Part shown: positions 50,997 to 64,000 of the stretch, one piece after another
Position numbering within the stretch: the stretch's first letter is position 1
Layout of the letters: each line of letters begins with the position of its first letter
From: Montifringilla adamsi
Taxonomy: Eukaryota > Chordata > Aves > Passeriformes > Passeridae
Assembly: GCA_017590115.1 (NCBI GenBank)
Contig: JAGGNK010006448.1
Location: 6,992,099 to 7,056,098 of the forward strand
Length of the DNA: 64,000 nucleotides
Reading direction: 5' to 3'
Notes under the pieces: generated by a model
Told to the model about the DNA's origin: nothing
Databases searched by the model: none
The model's input: only the letters and a program-made list of their open reading frames with translations
Translations under genes and position numbers: made by a program

Positions 50997-51147
50997 TATA
51001 GAATCATATAATCATTTAGCTTGGACTCCAATCTTTATCCCAGCACTGCCAAGTATACCACCAAAGCATGTCTCTAAGCATCACATCTACACGTCTTTTT
51101 AATTCCTCCAGGAATGGTGACTCCACCACTTCCCTATTACCTGGGAG
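50997..51147 (-). mobile_element. CR1 LINE fragment, 3' end, antisense
   Basis: The plus strand begins with the reversed octamer end 'tatagaatcatataatcatt', then 'tagcttggactccaatc', 'agcactgccaagtatacca', 'catgtctctaagcatcacat', 'ctacacgtctttttaattcc' and 'tggtgactccaccacttccc'. This is the classic CR1 3' UTR in reverse. It is about 150 bp, 5'-truncated and inactive. The 95-codon plus-strand frame (51068-51355) starts inside it and is not a gene. Confidence 0.94.
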
Positions 51148-54100
51148 AAGAGACTTACGTTTTATCATCCCAGATCTCATCTGCAAGTGGTCAGTAGGCT
51201 CTGTGCCTGATTATTGTTTTCCTTTAACAGCATTTGGCACGTTGCTGAACTTCTATGGCTGTGAAGCACCCAGAGAGTTCTTGCATGCTCTGCTTCTGGT
51301 AGTAAATAAAGTCCAGCAAATTTCAACCAATCTTCTTGTCCATCATATTATGTAGGGTCAAAAAGTGGAGACTAAAGCCAGTTTTCATGGTATATTATTT
51401 CAACCAGCCTCTCAATGGCCATCTCTACTGTATTTATATAACAATTTAAAATACTTCCTCTCTGTCAGATTCTGTTACTCTGAATAAGTCTGCATGAGTT
51501 AAATGAAAATGTGTGAATTTACATTAATTTCTTTGTTTAAAATGCACTAAGATGTAGTCTGTAATTAAAAAATAATTACATTTATGTACATGCAAACCAT
51601 ATGCCTTCTTACATGTCTGTATGTCTTGTATGTCTCTATGCGTGTATATAAAAATTAAAAATGTTAAATATATCCTCACAGCAACCAGTAAAACTATCAT
51701 CTATGTGGAACCTTTTTTCATCCAAGTAATACTACATTGGCATATTGAAAAATGAGGTTAAACAACCCAGAATGCAGGATCAGCTTAAAGATAACAGTAG
51801 CTCTGGAAAACCTTTTATTTTATTATTTCAGTTTTTAGATACAGTAAAACATATTCTTAAGATTTTCTGCACAGAAATATAAGCTAGAAATTTAATTTTA
51901 TTCAAGGGGGAATCCTCATTTATTATATGGATTTGAGCAAGGAGACATTGAGAAAAAAATAGGTCTTGTAATGAGGTCTGGCAATGTTACAACTTCTGCC
52001 TGCAAAGAAAAGAGAGCAAACATTGTAGCATATGTGATCTACCTTCAGGCACACAACAAAGAGATTTTATTATTAAAATAAAATATACCTTCAATCAATC
52101 AACTTGTTTTTTAAATAAATTGTCTCATTCAGATCATTTGAACGACCCATGACATGAATTTCTTGTAGTCCAGGATAATGAGCTATATTGTTGTAGAGAT
52201 TGATCATGGAAATGATTCAAAAATATTTACTACATTTGCTGAACAATTCAGAGCACATTTTTTTATAGTAACTGCTTCTACATCATGCTTTAAGTTGATT
52301 TTTTTTCTTCATGTTTTTATTTTCTTCCATAGAAATCCAAATGTTATTAAAGTAAAAAAGTTAAACTTCTCTGGTCCTGTAAAGTTGCAACTAATGGCTT
52401 GGAACAAATGCTTGTTGATTTGGGTTAAATAAAGCATGTCTCTAGAATATTCTTGCAGTTCTTTGTGGGGCAAAGAAATGTACACGCTTGATAAAACCTA
52501 CAATTTACTCTAAGTTGGCTTCTTTTCCTTTGTCAAGCCAAATCATATCTCTGCTGATTTGTGATAGGGTCTTCTTTTTTGTGACGTAGGATGGCCTGCA
52601 TGAGTCTGCTGTTAGCCACCCTGTTGTGCCATCTCACTTCAAACTGGGTGCTTCTAACAGAACACCTTCTAGAAAGTAGAAATACACAGTGAAATCTTCA
52701 GCAGAAATAAATCCTCAGTATGTCATCAACTTGTACAGAAATGTGACTGGATACATCTTGTCTCACTAGAGAAATTAATTTCCTTTAGTCTCAGTGTGGA
52801 GAGAGAAATTCCTTAAATGCAATTTAGCTCACTGAAGATCTTGAGACAAGGAAAAGCTCCTCTCAAAAAAAACAAAGAACACTTAATTTAATTCCTCATA
52901 TATTGATAATACAGCATGAGAAGCAAAAAATATTTCTAAGGTCTTTAAAGCTTTACCTGGGTTAACTTCAGCAATAACATTCATATCTGAGAAATATGCC
53001 AGTTGTGTCTGTTCCTGTGTCTACAAATATCAGAGAAATCACAAGTTCCTTTTATATATACATAGGCATTTCTTTTTATTGAGATGAGTATTTTCAAATA
53101 TTTGTATTTACATGTGATAACTCTGCTGCTACTTTTCAACAAATAATAAAGTCTATTCTGCATAAATCAAATAGCCATTGAATAATAAAGTTAGATATCT
53201 AAGTAAAAATTTTAGTATTGGAATAAATGTATTTTGAGTCACCAACTGATGTAAAACAGCTGATTACTGAATTTGGAAAGATAGAAAACCTCTAAAAATC
53301 TTGTTATAAAGATGAGTTAATATGTTTTATTCAGTGGATATATAACTGAGAAGACGTGAAATATTCAAGTTCAGAATAAATATTTTGAAAATTGAAATGT
53401 CTCTGCATAACATTAGAAGTAAGTCAGTCATCTGAGGCAGGAATTCAACTCTTGCTTATGGAGATGAAGGACTATATTAACACATAAAATGGATGGAAAA
53501 AATTCATATTCTAAAAATGTCCATATTGTTTCAAGCCTTCAAGCCCTCACCTCGTAGTGAGGGCCAACAACAATCAAACCATAAGTCTAGATGAAGAAAA
53601 GTCACAGAACAGCTCCAGACTTTATCCAGCTTAACACTTCAGCAACACTTCCACCTTATAGAGTTATCTGCCAAAGAGTACCTCCAGTTCCAAAGATCAT
53701 TATAATTACATTTAGCATGAATGAGCTTAAATTCATTTGAAAAGTAGTTCAAACTGTTTGCACTATATGTTTTATCACACTTCAATGTTTTAAAACTATG
53801 AATCTATGTCAACTTTAGAGTCTTTAGAGAACACTGTACCATTAGGTTTTGTGTTTATGTTACTTTTTGATGTTTTATTTCACTATTAAATGAAAGCTGC
53901 ATGAAATTCTGAACTATCTACTAGTGTGACAACAAAATATGAATGTTAGGAAATATAGAAGTCATTCTTTTTACTTCATATTCCTTTCAGGACTTAGTTA
54001 CCACTGTGTGCAGTTTATATTTTCTAGGTATTATAATTTGATAGACAATTAAGTAGGTATAAACTCAAGATATCTATCAAGCATAATCTATATTTAAATA

Positions 54101-54542
54101 AATATTTCATGTACCTGTATTCTGAGTCTGTTCTGTGTGCTGCAAAACTAAAGGCACCACTAAAAAAATTATTTTCATTGATTCTGTAAAAATTATAGTA
54201 GGTACACCTGTCTGAAAATTATGCAAATGAATAAGAAAACAAAATTACCTAATTCATCATGTATTCATTATCTTAGTTTTACATCTGCCTTACATGGAAA
54301 TCTATTTAAATATTCATTTCCACAGATGAAGTGTGATATTTTAACGTTAAAAATTCCAAAATGGTTTCCTCTCTTCTCGAGTTTACATCTCATAACATGT
54401 TTTGTGTTTCCTTTGCAGTTACAAATGCAGGATCTTACTATTTGACACATCATTTAACAATCTTTTTCTTTTCAAAATTGCTGCAAATCAATATATTTGG
54501 GAGAACAGATACATTAAAATAAAACTTCCAAAGCTTTTTGAG
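51148..54542. other. Unique AT-rich DNA, no gene seen
   Basis: No recognised repeat or credible coding frame. An 8-bp-arm inverted repeat lies at 53543-53550 / 53557-53564 (GCCCTCAC / GTGAGGGC). Confidence 0.5.
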
Positions 54543-54584
54543 ACACACACACAGAAACGCACACACCCACAGAGTCACACACTG
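54543..54584. repeat. Imperfect (CA)n microsatellite
   Basis: A short interrupted CA repeat with GAAACG, CCACAGAGT and similar breaks. The interruptions suggest an old, stabilised array. Confidence 0.85.
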
Positions 54585-56327
54585 TCTTATAACATCTCTG
54601 CTCAGCATTCCTCTGGTATGTGGTTGAACTTACAGTAAAATTAAGTGTTAAGAAATTCTCTTTCTTTTGTAGTTTTAGGCTTCTATTTTTTTCCTTAAAT
54701 AGGAAGCTTTTTCAGAATGTTCCATCTCAGGCTTTTTAACAGAATGTCTAAGAACATGAGGATGCTTTTCCTGTGTTATTGGGCTACATCAGTTTAACCC
54801 TGGGTTTTTTGGTCATGAAAAAAATTTCCTTTAACAGTTGCTTTTCTAGAATGAACTGCTCCACGAATTCCTTGAATATTAGTCAAACTCAGGAAGTTTT
54901 CTCTAGGTCTATGTCAGAATTATCTGATTACAAAAGTGTGATCAGAGAAGATGTTGCCTGCATCTTGCCCTGGGGGCATGAAATGTTTCACTAGAAAGAT
55001 ATCTAAGCAATCACAAAAGGCATTTCTAGCACTTTGGATCAAATAACTTTCTTCAACATTTTCAACATTACTTCCCTCAAGACATAATCATCCTTTTTAG
55101 AAGTGGAAACTGATACTAAACCAAGGAAAATCTTTCCATAAGGTGTTTAGAACAATAGATAGATCTTCTACAAGTTCTCAAAGATCAATGAGAAAGGTGC
55201 TTGCTTTATTGCACTTTGAGATGTAAAGAAACACAATTTTTGTATTCTTCAACTTTTAAAATAATACGGGTTTGTTTCTTCTAACTCTTATTTTTTTCTC
55301 ACCAAAAAAATTTTCCTCAGAATTACAAATATATAGGTCACCATGGAGCCTGGTTAATTACAGTGAGAAAGTATTTGCATTTCTCTCGTTATGACTTGAC
55401 TAGACTTTTAAAGGATAAAATAGCTTACAATTTGGATAATAATATAGAATTTTAATGAAGCAAGACTGAGGTCATAGCAATGAAACTTTCAAACACCTTT
55501 CTTTCAGTCTTTACATTCAAATGCCAAATAACACTCAATGGTAATTTCCTATATCATAAAAGATATGGAGATTTATCTGTTCTTAGTACTTATACAATGA
55601 ACAAAAGCTAAGTAAACAGTGAAGATATCAAGGAATTTTACATGCTGTAAACTCTATACAGACAAAGGCATCAAAGTCAGTGCTGCAGGCAAAAACAACC
55701 TACAAAACAATCACATTTCAAGCCAGTTCTCATGCTTATGGGCTTTTTCATAAAACTAATTATACTTAAACAATGCCCTGTTTAAACTGTAATTTGGCAA
55801 CTGTTACTTAAAACCACATGCTTTTCTTGCATACTATAGAAATAGCCTAAACAACTCCTCAGTATTGTATATTTCTCTGCCAGGGGAATATGCCCATAAC
55901 TTAAGATTTAGTTACTCTTTACATCCAGACTTTCTGTGTTTTAACTTCTCTTTTGTCAGACAAAAAAGAAGTTATAACTGGTAATGAGGGGATTAAAAAT
56001 AAATAAATAAATGTTTTCAAGCACTGATATTAACACAGTGGGACGAGGGAAAGAAATATCTAATTGCTGAATTCGGATTTTGACTGGCGTTCAAGCAATG
56101 AGTTACCAAACAGGAGTGAAATTCATGTCAATTTTTCTACATGAACGGATGTCTTAATGTGTAGGCTTTGTTTTCTGTGTAGCCTCATGAAAACATTTTC
56201 TGGTGTGACAAAGTACCTCTTTTAGCAGTTTTCTGCAAAAACAGCCTCCCATGGTGAGTTTCAGCTTTTGGCAGTACTGTAATGCAGAATTAAACAAAGA
56301 GTACATGCAGAGTCAGGATTAGAAAAA
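54585..56327. other. Unique AT-rich DNA, no gene seen
   Basis: No recognised repeat or gene. The frame at 54773-54994 (73 codons) is unremarkable. A short (TAAA)n stretch lies at about 55998-56012. Confidence 0.5.
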
Positions 56328-56356
56328 GGGGGGAAGGGGGGGAAAGAGTATAAAAG
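56328..56356 (+). promoter_or_regulatory. Possible core promoter: G-tract plus TATA box
   Basis: G-runs at 56328-56333 and 56336-56342 lie just upstream of a canonical TATAAAAG at 56349-56356. This spacing resembles a TATA-type core promoter, with a start expected about 25-30 nt downstream (near 56380). No convincing downstream first exon was identified. A 34-codon ATG frame at 56359-56463 begins too close to the TATA box to be its product. TATA matches are common in AT-rich DNA, so the adjoining G-tract is the only thing that raises it above background. Confidence 0.25.
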
Positions 56357-59300
56357 ACATGGTCCCAGAACTACTTGAAAGCTCTGCTGAGTATAGTATT
56401 GCTGCTCTTAGTCAGAAAAAGAAAAGGAAAACATCTAACAGAATTAATTGTAGAGAGGGGTAATAGTCTCCTATTCACAACACTGAGAGTTCAGAAGAAC
56501 ATTTTATGAGATTTAAATACAAAATACTCTGTCTCTTGGGTGACTTATCTGGCAAGTATCCTCTTTCTGTAATATTTGCTACTGACTAAACTGGCAATGC
56601 CTATTTTAAATTTTTTTATTGCTCTCTCCAGTCTCATAAAGCAAAAGTATAGAACTTCTGAGACAGACATGTTAGGAAAAAAACAGAGTGCAATCACTCT
56701 TCTTTTTCTCTCAACTTCCCTTCCAGAGGCCCTTACATAGGCTTTGTTTCTACTCTTCCCAAAGTAATGAATTCAGTAAGTGGAAAGACACACTGATAAT
56801 TAATCTTCTGTCCCATATCCCATCCTTCAACACCTGATAGATCTTGCAGTAGTTTTCTTGAGTTTTATTTCTTTTTCTGTGAAAATACATGAAGGGTTTC
56901 CAAGCGAGTAGTGCTGTAGGTAGATGTGCTGGGGAGAATGGTGCAGCATTCTCACAGCTCTTAAGAGTTGTGCCTGTACTTCTGGGCACAGACTGGCTCC
57001 CAGGACTTTGGAGTGTAAATTCATCTCTAGCTTTATTTCACAGTGGAGTGCAATGCATGGAAGGAATATCATAATTTAAGTAGGCTTATAGTATATATGC
57101 CAACAAACACGGTTCTTCATCTATTTTTCTATTTGTTAGCTTTTTGTGGACAGAATAAATCCTATTCTGGTCCTTCTACTCAATTTTGTGTGTAAACTTG
57201 CTAGACTACACACAGGTGTCATCTTGGAATCTCTCATAGTTATTCAGATTAGATTTTAGGCACTGGTTTGGTGGGTTTTGCTAAGGATGTATGGAAATAA
57301 TGCATGAAATCAGCAGCTAACATCCTACAGTTCAGTTCCCATATGCTAATACAGCTTCACATTACAAGGTAAAAACAAGGGGGACTGTAGTGTGATCCTC
57401 CTTATGCATCAAAAAGAAGATTTCCTAAATTAATCCAAGTGTCAAAATGCAAATGATTAAAAACTCTGACTATAGGAGTTTTAAACTGAGAATGTTTTGA
57501 AGTGAAGTGATGTTAAGGGTGACTTCAGAATTTCACTCTCACATCTGCATAGGCATATGTCCTTCTACTACTGCCATTAAAATTCTGAACAGCATATACT
57601 TTATGTTGATTACATGAGGAGGTTGCTATACACTTACATGTATCAAAGATCAGTGTTTGACCATTGTTCCTAGTTTGTAGCACTGCAATATCCCCCTTAG
57701 CAAAAGCAATTCTTCACACATGGTCAGTTCAATTTCTTGTGAAAATTAGCTAGGAAAAGTGTTTATGTGCCTTGTTCCAAACCTTGTAGTGCCCTCTTTT
57801 TACACTATCCCTGCATAAAAAATAAAGATAAGTAAACACATTAATAAAAAATTGAATTTAAAAAAATCAGAGAGTTAAGGAGAAGTGGGTTGATGTCTGT
57901 AAGCAGGAACTGGATACATTTGAGAATATTGTTACTTCTAAATTTTAAGCATCTAGTGAGGTTACACAACTAATTGATCTGAATTAGGTAGAAAAATAGG
58001 TTTAGACAGATACACTAGCTCAAAAGAATTAACAATTTTTCCAAGAAGATGAATAAGTTTGACTTGTGGAAAAGAAATTTTATTTCAACAGTCAAATGTC
58101 AATAAAATTTACCTTTTTGCCTATTCCTGTAGTCTTCCAGCAAAGAGGGAAATAGTCCTGGTATGAGCTACTTTGGCTATTTTAATTTAAGATGTCTCTT
58201 TCCACATGGACCTCTGGACTACATAGTCAAATCTACCATCCCTTTGACAAAGTAGCAGTGTCAATGCATGTTTAAATCTGCTACACCCTCATTCTTATTT
58301 TATTCAATAGTTTTCTGATTAAACTTATTTTTAAGAGGTTCACACTTTCCAAAAGCAAATATAGGACTGTGTAATTGAATTTTAAAGCAAATATATTTCT
58401 GCAAGAAAAGAGAATAACCTCTTCCTTCACTTGCTGCTGTGTAATATTAGTCTTACATGCTCAGCATTCACCAACAATACCCAGCGAGTAGTTTCCCCCA
58501 TGTATTCAAAAAAAAACCCCAAAAACTGAGCATTAGCAAACCCTTAGTTTATGAACTTTAAACTGATGTTTATGTTTAACAGTCAGTGTTATGCTTTCTG
58601 TTTTCATCCAGAGGCAAGACAGCTGACCAGAACTATTTAGAAGTTCTGAAGCATTTCAGTTTGTTTCTTATGTGTTCCTTCCTGTCTGTAAAACTCTTAT
58701 AAAGAGTCTAAGGTGAAGGAACCAGAACCCCAGTATTGCTTTTTTTCTGCCACCTTCTCTGACCATGAGACTTTTGGAGTGCAAGCCACATCGAGCCATG
58801 TCTTTGTAGAGAGCCAGGAAATCCATGAGACAGCCAAAGTTAGGAGGGACATGGCTTTTCAGCCTCATGAAAGGGTAAGGTGCTGCTCATGCTTTGTGTT
58901 TAACTCCCCCTTATATTAAATTCCTTATGTTAAGAAGTTTTTGCTTTAAGCTTTCCTTAGGCTGAGGCACTGTTTCCTAGCTGTAAGGACACACAGCTAG
59001 TGAATAGTAATTCACACTACAACTTAGAAAAAATGCTGAATCGCCTCCTAAGGTGCCAGTAAATTTGGGCATATGATGTAGCAAAACTGCAGACACCAAA
59101 GGGTATGCCCTAGAGAAAGCAGGTGTCCTCTTGGTTGACCATTTATTTTTAATCATTCTCATTTTTGGTAACTTACGATATATTTTAATTTTTGGTCCCT
59201 TATCCTTGTCCCTTAATTTATAAAATGTAGAATACAAATCACTAATCTGATTCCCCAGGAATGTAGGAAATATATATATATTGTTTTTTGCTACTAGTTA

Positions 59301-62300
59301 ACACTATGTGTTAAGTCGGCAGCTTGGTAGATGTGACCTATATTTAGCTTTTAGTTTTGTGACAACAATGCAGTTCTGAAACTCTTGGCAATTTATCAAT
59401 ATATTTGGGTGACAAAACAAGAAGATTCAGCAGAAATATTGATGTGTTGGGTATTTTTGTTTGGTTATTTTAGGTTCCTTAAGCCTGTACTTACAGATAT
59501 GCACTAGATGTGTAGAATGTATCTGCTACTATATAAATAGTAGACATACTACAGGTTAAAATATATTTACTTTTAAATATTGAAACTCAATTGCAATAAA
59601 AAAAACAGGGAAAACCAAAAAAAAAAAAAAAAAAAAAAAAGAACTTTGACTGAAATTTAGATGACCTTGACCTTTTGTATATATTTTTCTCATTGCATTT
59701 GCTGAACCACCTTCTACCTGTGACTGAATGCAAATGACAGTTCTGGGTTACATAAAACAGAATTCTCAGCTAAATTCTTACTGCAAAATTTGTAATATTA
59801 TGTGAAACTGAAAAAGCTGACTTTTATTTCTAGACCCCATGGTGAGTTTGCAAGGCTGGTGCTTAGTGATAAAAGATTTTGTTCTTAAACTGAAGAAACA
59901 TTAAAAATACAGCACAGAGAACCCTAAGATGACATGTTTAGCCACTTCTCAGGAATATAACAATTGAAGTCTAGTTTCTCTGACAATTTAATCTTCATTT
60001 TAAGTTGTACAGTCTTCATTTCTTCTATGTTTATTTAAGTAAAGCCACCACCATACACATAGCTGCTTTCATAGTCTTTGTAAGTAGCTCTTTCCATACT
60101 TTCACTGGTGATAATTTGATTCTATAAAGTTATTCTGTTTTCTGATTATGCATCATTTTACAGAGCAGTCTAATTATTTTTTGTTGCCTCACTTTCCCTC
60201 AAGCTATCCAAGCTATTTTCCCTGTCCATCATTCTTAGGTAGTGCATTGATCTTGGATGAAACTATCTGAAGCTGTTCTCCATTGAGGTCATACAGTCAG
60301 TCGCTTCTAGAAAGCAATTCTTTATATGAATCCTTTTGAAGGATTATTTCTAGCCTCTGTGAGAGCTTATATTTTAATGGATCTCCAGCACAAGGAAGAC
60401 AGGATTATTAGCAGACAGTCTGATGTCCCCAGGTTTTCATCAAGCAGAAAAGGGGTATTGTCCTACTGCCGGCAGAATTAATGTTTCCCTAACATTGTTT
60501 CTTGTGGAGTGTTTTCTCAGGGTGAGGTAGCATTAAATAACTAGGGTTCTCTTAGATGATTATGTGCCTTAAGGAGTACTTTTTCAAAAGAGTTAGTGAT
60601 GCTGATGTTCTGTCTGTATGCAAGCTTTGCCAGTTTTTATGCTTTCTTGGACAGTGTACTTCATCTGGTGAAGAGTCCTTTGCCTTTGTTAGCACTGGGG
60701 CAGCAAAGTCACTTTCCTTGTTGGCCTGCAGCATCAGACTCCCTCTTGTTTATTCTTTCTGATGCTGCCAGTCTTGCATTCTTTTCAGGGCAGTCCAATT
60801 CCAGCAAAGGGAATAATGAATGTGGGGTTTTTTTTTTTTGTTTTGTTTTTTTTTCCCTTCAGTCTAGGGTGTTATTGAGGGCAAACTCTGGGAAGTGGGA
60901 ACAGAAAGATTAAATACCCTGAGGGTCAGGAAAATCTTACAGAAAATCTCCAGCTCTCTGCCTGGCCCTAATCTAATCAGTAGGGCCATTCAGACTGCAA
61001 CTCTCTACCACTAGGCTTGAAGTTGATGTTGAAGCCCAAATCAAGTGAGATGTCAGCCAGTGAGTTTCCTAGTGGCCACCCCTTTCATACTAAAGTTAAG
61101 TTACCCACATTCTTAGCTGACACATTTTCAAAGCCTACTGCTGTTCATTCTTAAAATGACAAGTTTAGATTTCTAATATTCCAATATGAGTGACAGTTTC
61201 TGAAGGCTATCTCTAAGTCTGACCTCAGTATTTTGAGTGATGATGCCTAAGAATTTTCTCTGTCTAACGTTTAATATGTGAAATACTGTGGCTAAATTCA
61301 ACTCTTGACTTAGATCACAAGAGAAAATAAATCTTAGTTCATTTGTTGCTCCTCTACCATACAATAGTTCACATGGTATAGTGCAGTTTACAAGAGGTCT
61401 GTATCAGAGGTAGTTGGTGTTTGAAAACATAATTTGTTTTCAGAAGCAGATTTATGTGGAGACCATAAAAAATATTTGGTATTTTCTAAAAATCTTATAA
61501 TCTCACACATGTTTTTAACATTAATTTCTCATTATTTAGAGCCACTATTTCCCAGGTGTGGTATCACAATTTTTGGATGTTGGTACTTTTAGTTACTTCT
61601 GGAAGAAACTGAGAAGGGAATGATGATGCATAACCTAGAAAAGGTCATGCTAAAAATTAGTATCTGCATACTCTACTACTGTTCTAAAACAAATGTAAGC
61701 AAAAGAGTGGAGTTAAAAACCAAGCAATTAAAATGTGTTAAGGCTAGTTTCAGAGAAACAATTCATATACTGTTCACATCAGCAGAGTAACTGACTATGT
61801 GTACTCTGCCAGGGTTAAAGAGGGTGTTGCTGTTTTGGACTACACTGCGTGTTTTGCCAGAGGAAGAGGATTTTGTGCAAAAGAATTCCCATTAGAGCTC
61901 TCAGGGGTTTAAAAAAGGAAGAAGGAAAAAAAAAAAAGTAAAAATAGAGGTTTGTATTTCCAGCAATTTCATGTTGCCACCTGCTTGCTTTCCTCATGCT
62001 TTCCATCTTGTCATCTGGCGCTGCCTCCGACAAGTCCTGCCGAGTGATGAGCCATCCTCTGACACTATTAAGTGCTCAGTAGGTATAGACTTTTTTTAAA
62101 ACTTATATCAATTTTTAGTATTGTGCCATTTTTCATTCTACTTACCTTTCAATGGTCTCTCCAGGTATGTTCTCTGAAGTGAAAGGAATCCTCAGCTTAG
62201 AAGTATTGATATGGGTTTATAGGGCAGTGGCTGATACCAGTAAAAATGTGAAGCCAAAGGACAAATTGTTACAGAACCCAAAGCTGGAGAGCCACAACCA

Positions 62301-64000
62301 AGGGAAGAACTGTGGGAGGAGAGGCAGACTGCAGAGGCACAATATTGAGATCTTTTTCTTACTTTTCTGATAGAGTGTCCCTGGCTTTTACTCCAAGAAG
62401 ACTTGAAAAGAGAAATATCCTCTTTTACACTTGATTTTCCTAGAAGCCTTTCTTCCCAAGAGTGTCTACACGAATATGAAAATACCAACTACATCTCTTT
62501 GAAAATATGGTCATGTAACAGTGGTAAGGATATGAATGGCTCTGTGATAACTCATGGTTTATTTTTAGCATACTTGTGACTGATTTATTTCATGCAAAAA
62601 TAACGTAAAATTGTCAGAGGATATAGTGTCTCATTTTCTTTGAATGTTCCTTTCATAGAATTGAAATGATCCATCAGTTATATGTATATTTACTTTCTAT
62701 AAGTTGTTTTTTTATTTTACAGGTTCAAATTACTCTAAAGGAATAAATTGTCATGTCTGGATTTTGCAATAAAAACTACTATCAGCATTTCACTGTGAAA
62801 GGAAATGTGCTCTGTATGAAGTCTAGATGGCTAATGCTCAATCACCAACATAAATGAAATGTTTCAGAATCACACAAAAAAAAATTAATTAATCTACTCA
62901 GACTCGTAATTGTACTATTTTTAATAAAGATTTTCAGATAGACAGCTTTAAATGCCTTGTGAGGTTTTGGACATAATCTGTTTATAGAAAACAAAAAAAA
63001 ATACTGTGTGAAATTTCTTATTACGTCTGCTTCAGTTTAAAAAACCCTTATTCAGACTAATGCTCTATGTCTGGAAGCTACTTTGATTATAACTGTAAAC
63101 TAGAGCAAATTTTGATGCATCTTTTGAATTAGGTAAGTAGACTGCTAAAAATGTGCTTTAAATTTTCATGATGAGGAGAGAGGACTCATGATATGGTATC
63201 AAAAATACTAACTGAAATTATGGAGGGGATATTTACTAGATTGAAATAAAGATCCCTTCTAAAATAACGCAAAGCAATAAAGTAGAACAGTATTGTTTTA
63301 GAGTGTCCATGCTGTTTATCTTCTTTTGTCTGACTCTGAACATTAAACTGAACTTTTCACCACAAATCCCTTCCTGCTCTGCATCATGATTCTCTTCCTC
63401 TCTTTCTTATCTTTGTGATGCAGGTAGTAAGTCTGAATTCTGTGCTGGTGTAAATGAGCAGAGCTACTTGAGCCCATAGATCTTTTCAATGACTGGATGG
63501 AGCACAGAAGGAGAACCTTTGTCAAAGATCAATTATTTCTTAATTTTAAGTAGTACCACAAGTCTCTTAAAGACACTTCCTATGGGAAATGAATTATCAG
63601 TGTAACAGGAATTGGTGCCAAGGTGCCTTATCTGTTCATGTTTATTCAGCTAACTGTGTTCCACTTGACTATGCCTCAAGTACTCTAAATAATCCATGCT
63701 TATAAGTTTTAATATCTCACTGTATTTCTGAATTGCTATGTGTTCTTGCATTTTCATTAATCATTGTTCCTTAGCTAAATGATACATACTTGATCTAATT
63801 TTTCCTGCATTTTTCATCTATTTTTCCATTTCTGTAGTTACCCAGGTCTTTCCAAAGTCTTTTGGAATTGAGATCCAGACATTACAATTTTTTGATTATG
63901 AGGTAATAACATGCAATATTTCAAATGTGATTACACTAGAGATTTTTAATAAGGGCTGTGTCTTTCCTGCATTAGAATAATCTTCGCACATGAATAAAAT
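56357..64000. other. Unique AT-rich DNA, no gene seen
   Basis: No recognised interspersed repeat and no convincing coding frame. The 105-codon frame at 60596-60913 contains a poly-Phe stretch from T-runs around 60828-60855 and is not credible. The 98-codon minus-strand frame at 62192-62488 and the 68-codon frame at 58713-58919 are unrecognised. A TA-rich spot lies at 59268-59282. Confidence 0.48.
59617..59640 (+). repeat. Poly(A) tract, 24 nt
   Basis: A pure A24 run is preceded by an A-rich segment containing AATAAA (about 59595-59600, 'gcaataaa'), some 20 nt upstream. This arrangement is like a retroposed 3' end, but no parent transcript or target-site duplication is recognisable, so it is annotated only as a homopolymer. 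Confidence 0.85.

Noticed and set aside
51068..51355. 95-codon plus-strand ORF
   Set aside because: It begins inside an antisense CR1 3' UTR, and the remainder has no coding character.
58713..58919. 68-codon frame followed by a GTAAGG donor-like site at 58875
   Set aside because: A single donor consensus with no matching acceptor or conserved product is expected by chance at this length.
60596..60913. 105-codon ORF
   Set aside because: It includes poly-Phe from T-runs, with AT-driven composition and a competing frame in the same DNA. No recognisable motif.
62725..62733. GGTTCAAAT, resembling a tRNA B box
   Set aside because: No A box, cloverleaf or terminator in proper positions. A lone B-box word is expected by chance.
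1..64000. CRISPR array, operons, or intact endogenous retrovirus
   Set aside because: No spaced direct-repeat array, no polycistronic ORFs, and no paired LTRs or gag/pol/env frames seen. All identified mobile sequence is CR1-type LINE.

Overview
The window looks like nuclear DNA of a bird. The main evidence is repeated, degraded CR1 retrotransposon copies. Several carry the avian-type CR1 3' end, with octamer-like ATTCTATG repeats, and two internal fragments encode recognisable CR1 endonuclease and reverse transcriptase motifs. The background is strongly AT-rich and poor in CpG, with short microsatellites and homopolymers. I find no complete protein-coding gene, rRNA, tRNA, CRISPR array or intact mobile element. 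This is most likely intergenic 'gene desert' or the inside of a very large intron. Prokaryotic features (operons, RBS, rho-independent terminators) do not apply.

Layout: 1-6.3 kb is unique AT-rich DNA. A short CR1 3' tail lies at 6.35-6.53 kb, and a TAGAA pentanucleotide array at 9.6 kb is followed by an unexplained open frame at 9.85-10.19 kb. A CR1 endonuclease-domain fragment (minus strand) lies at 11.8-12.0 kb and a CR1 reverse-transcriptase fragment (plus strand) at 14.5-15.3 kb. A probable older CR1/L3-like relic lies near 17.1-17.5 kb, and an internally deleted CR1 at 18.3-18.5 kb. A 117-codon ORF with a membrane-protein-like profile lies at 19.2-19.6 kb, and an isolated GC- and CpG-richer patch at 21.06-21.33 kb. 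A 150-bp tandem duplication lies at 23.1-23.4 kb, and a 600-bp CR1 at 30.2-30.8 kb. A 20-bp-arm palindrome (38.07 kb) and a 37-nt poly(A) (38.37 kb) follow, then a TTCC array abutting an antisense CR1 (42.5-42.8 kb). A CR1 tail (45.2 kb) precedes a CR1 copy whose 3' end was tandemly duplicated as a 241-bp unit (45.8-46.35 kb). An antisense CR1 3' end lies at 51.0-51.15 kb, and a G-tract plus canonical TATA box at 56.33-56.36 kb. The rest, to 64 kb, is unique AT-rich sequence.

Nothing here works together as a pathway. The history visible is one of CR1 insertion, truncation, internal deletion and local duplication. The items most worth checking are the two open frames (9.85 and 19.2 kb), the GC-rich patch with a splice-donor consensus (21.1 kb), the G-tract/TATA arrangement (56.3 kb) and the hairpin-forming palindromes. 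I could not run any homology search, so subfamily names and exact element edges are approximate.
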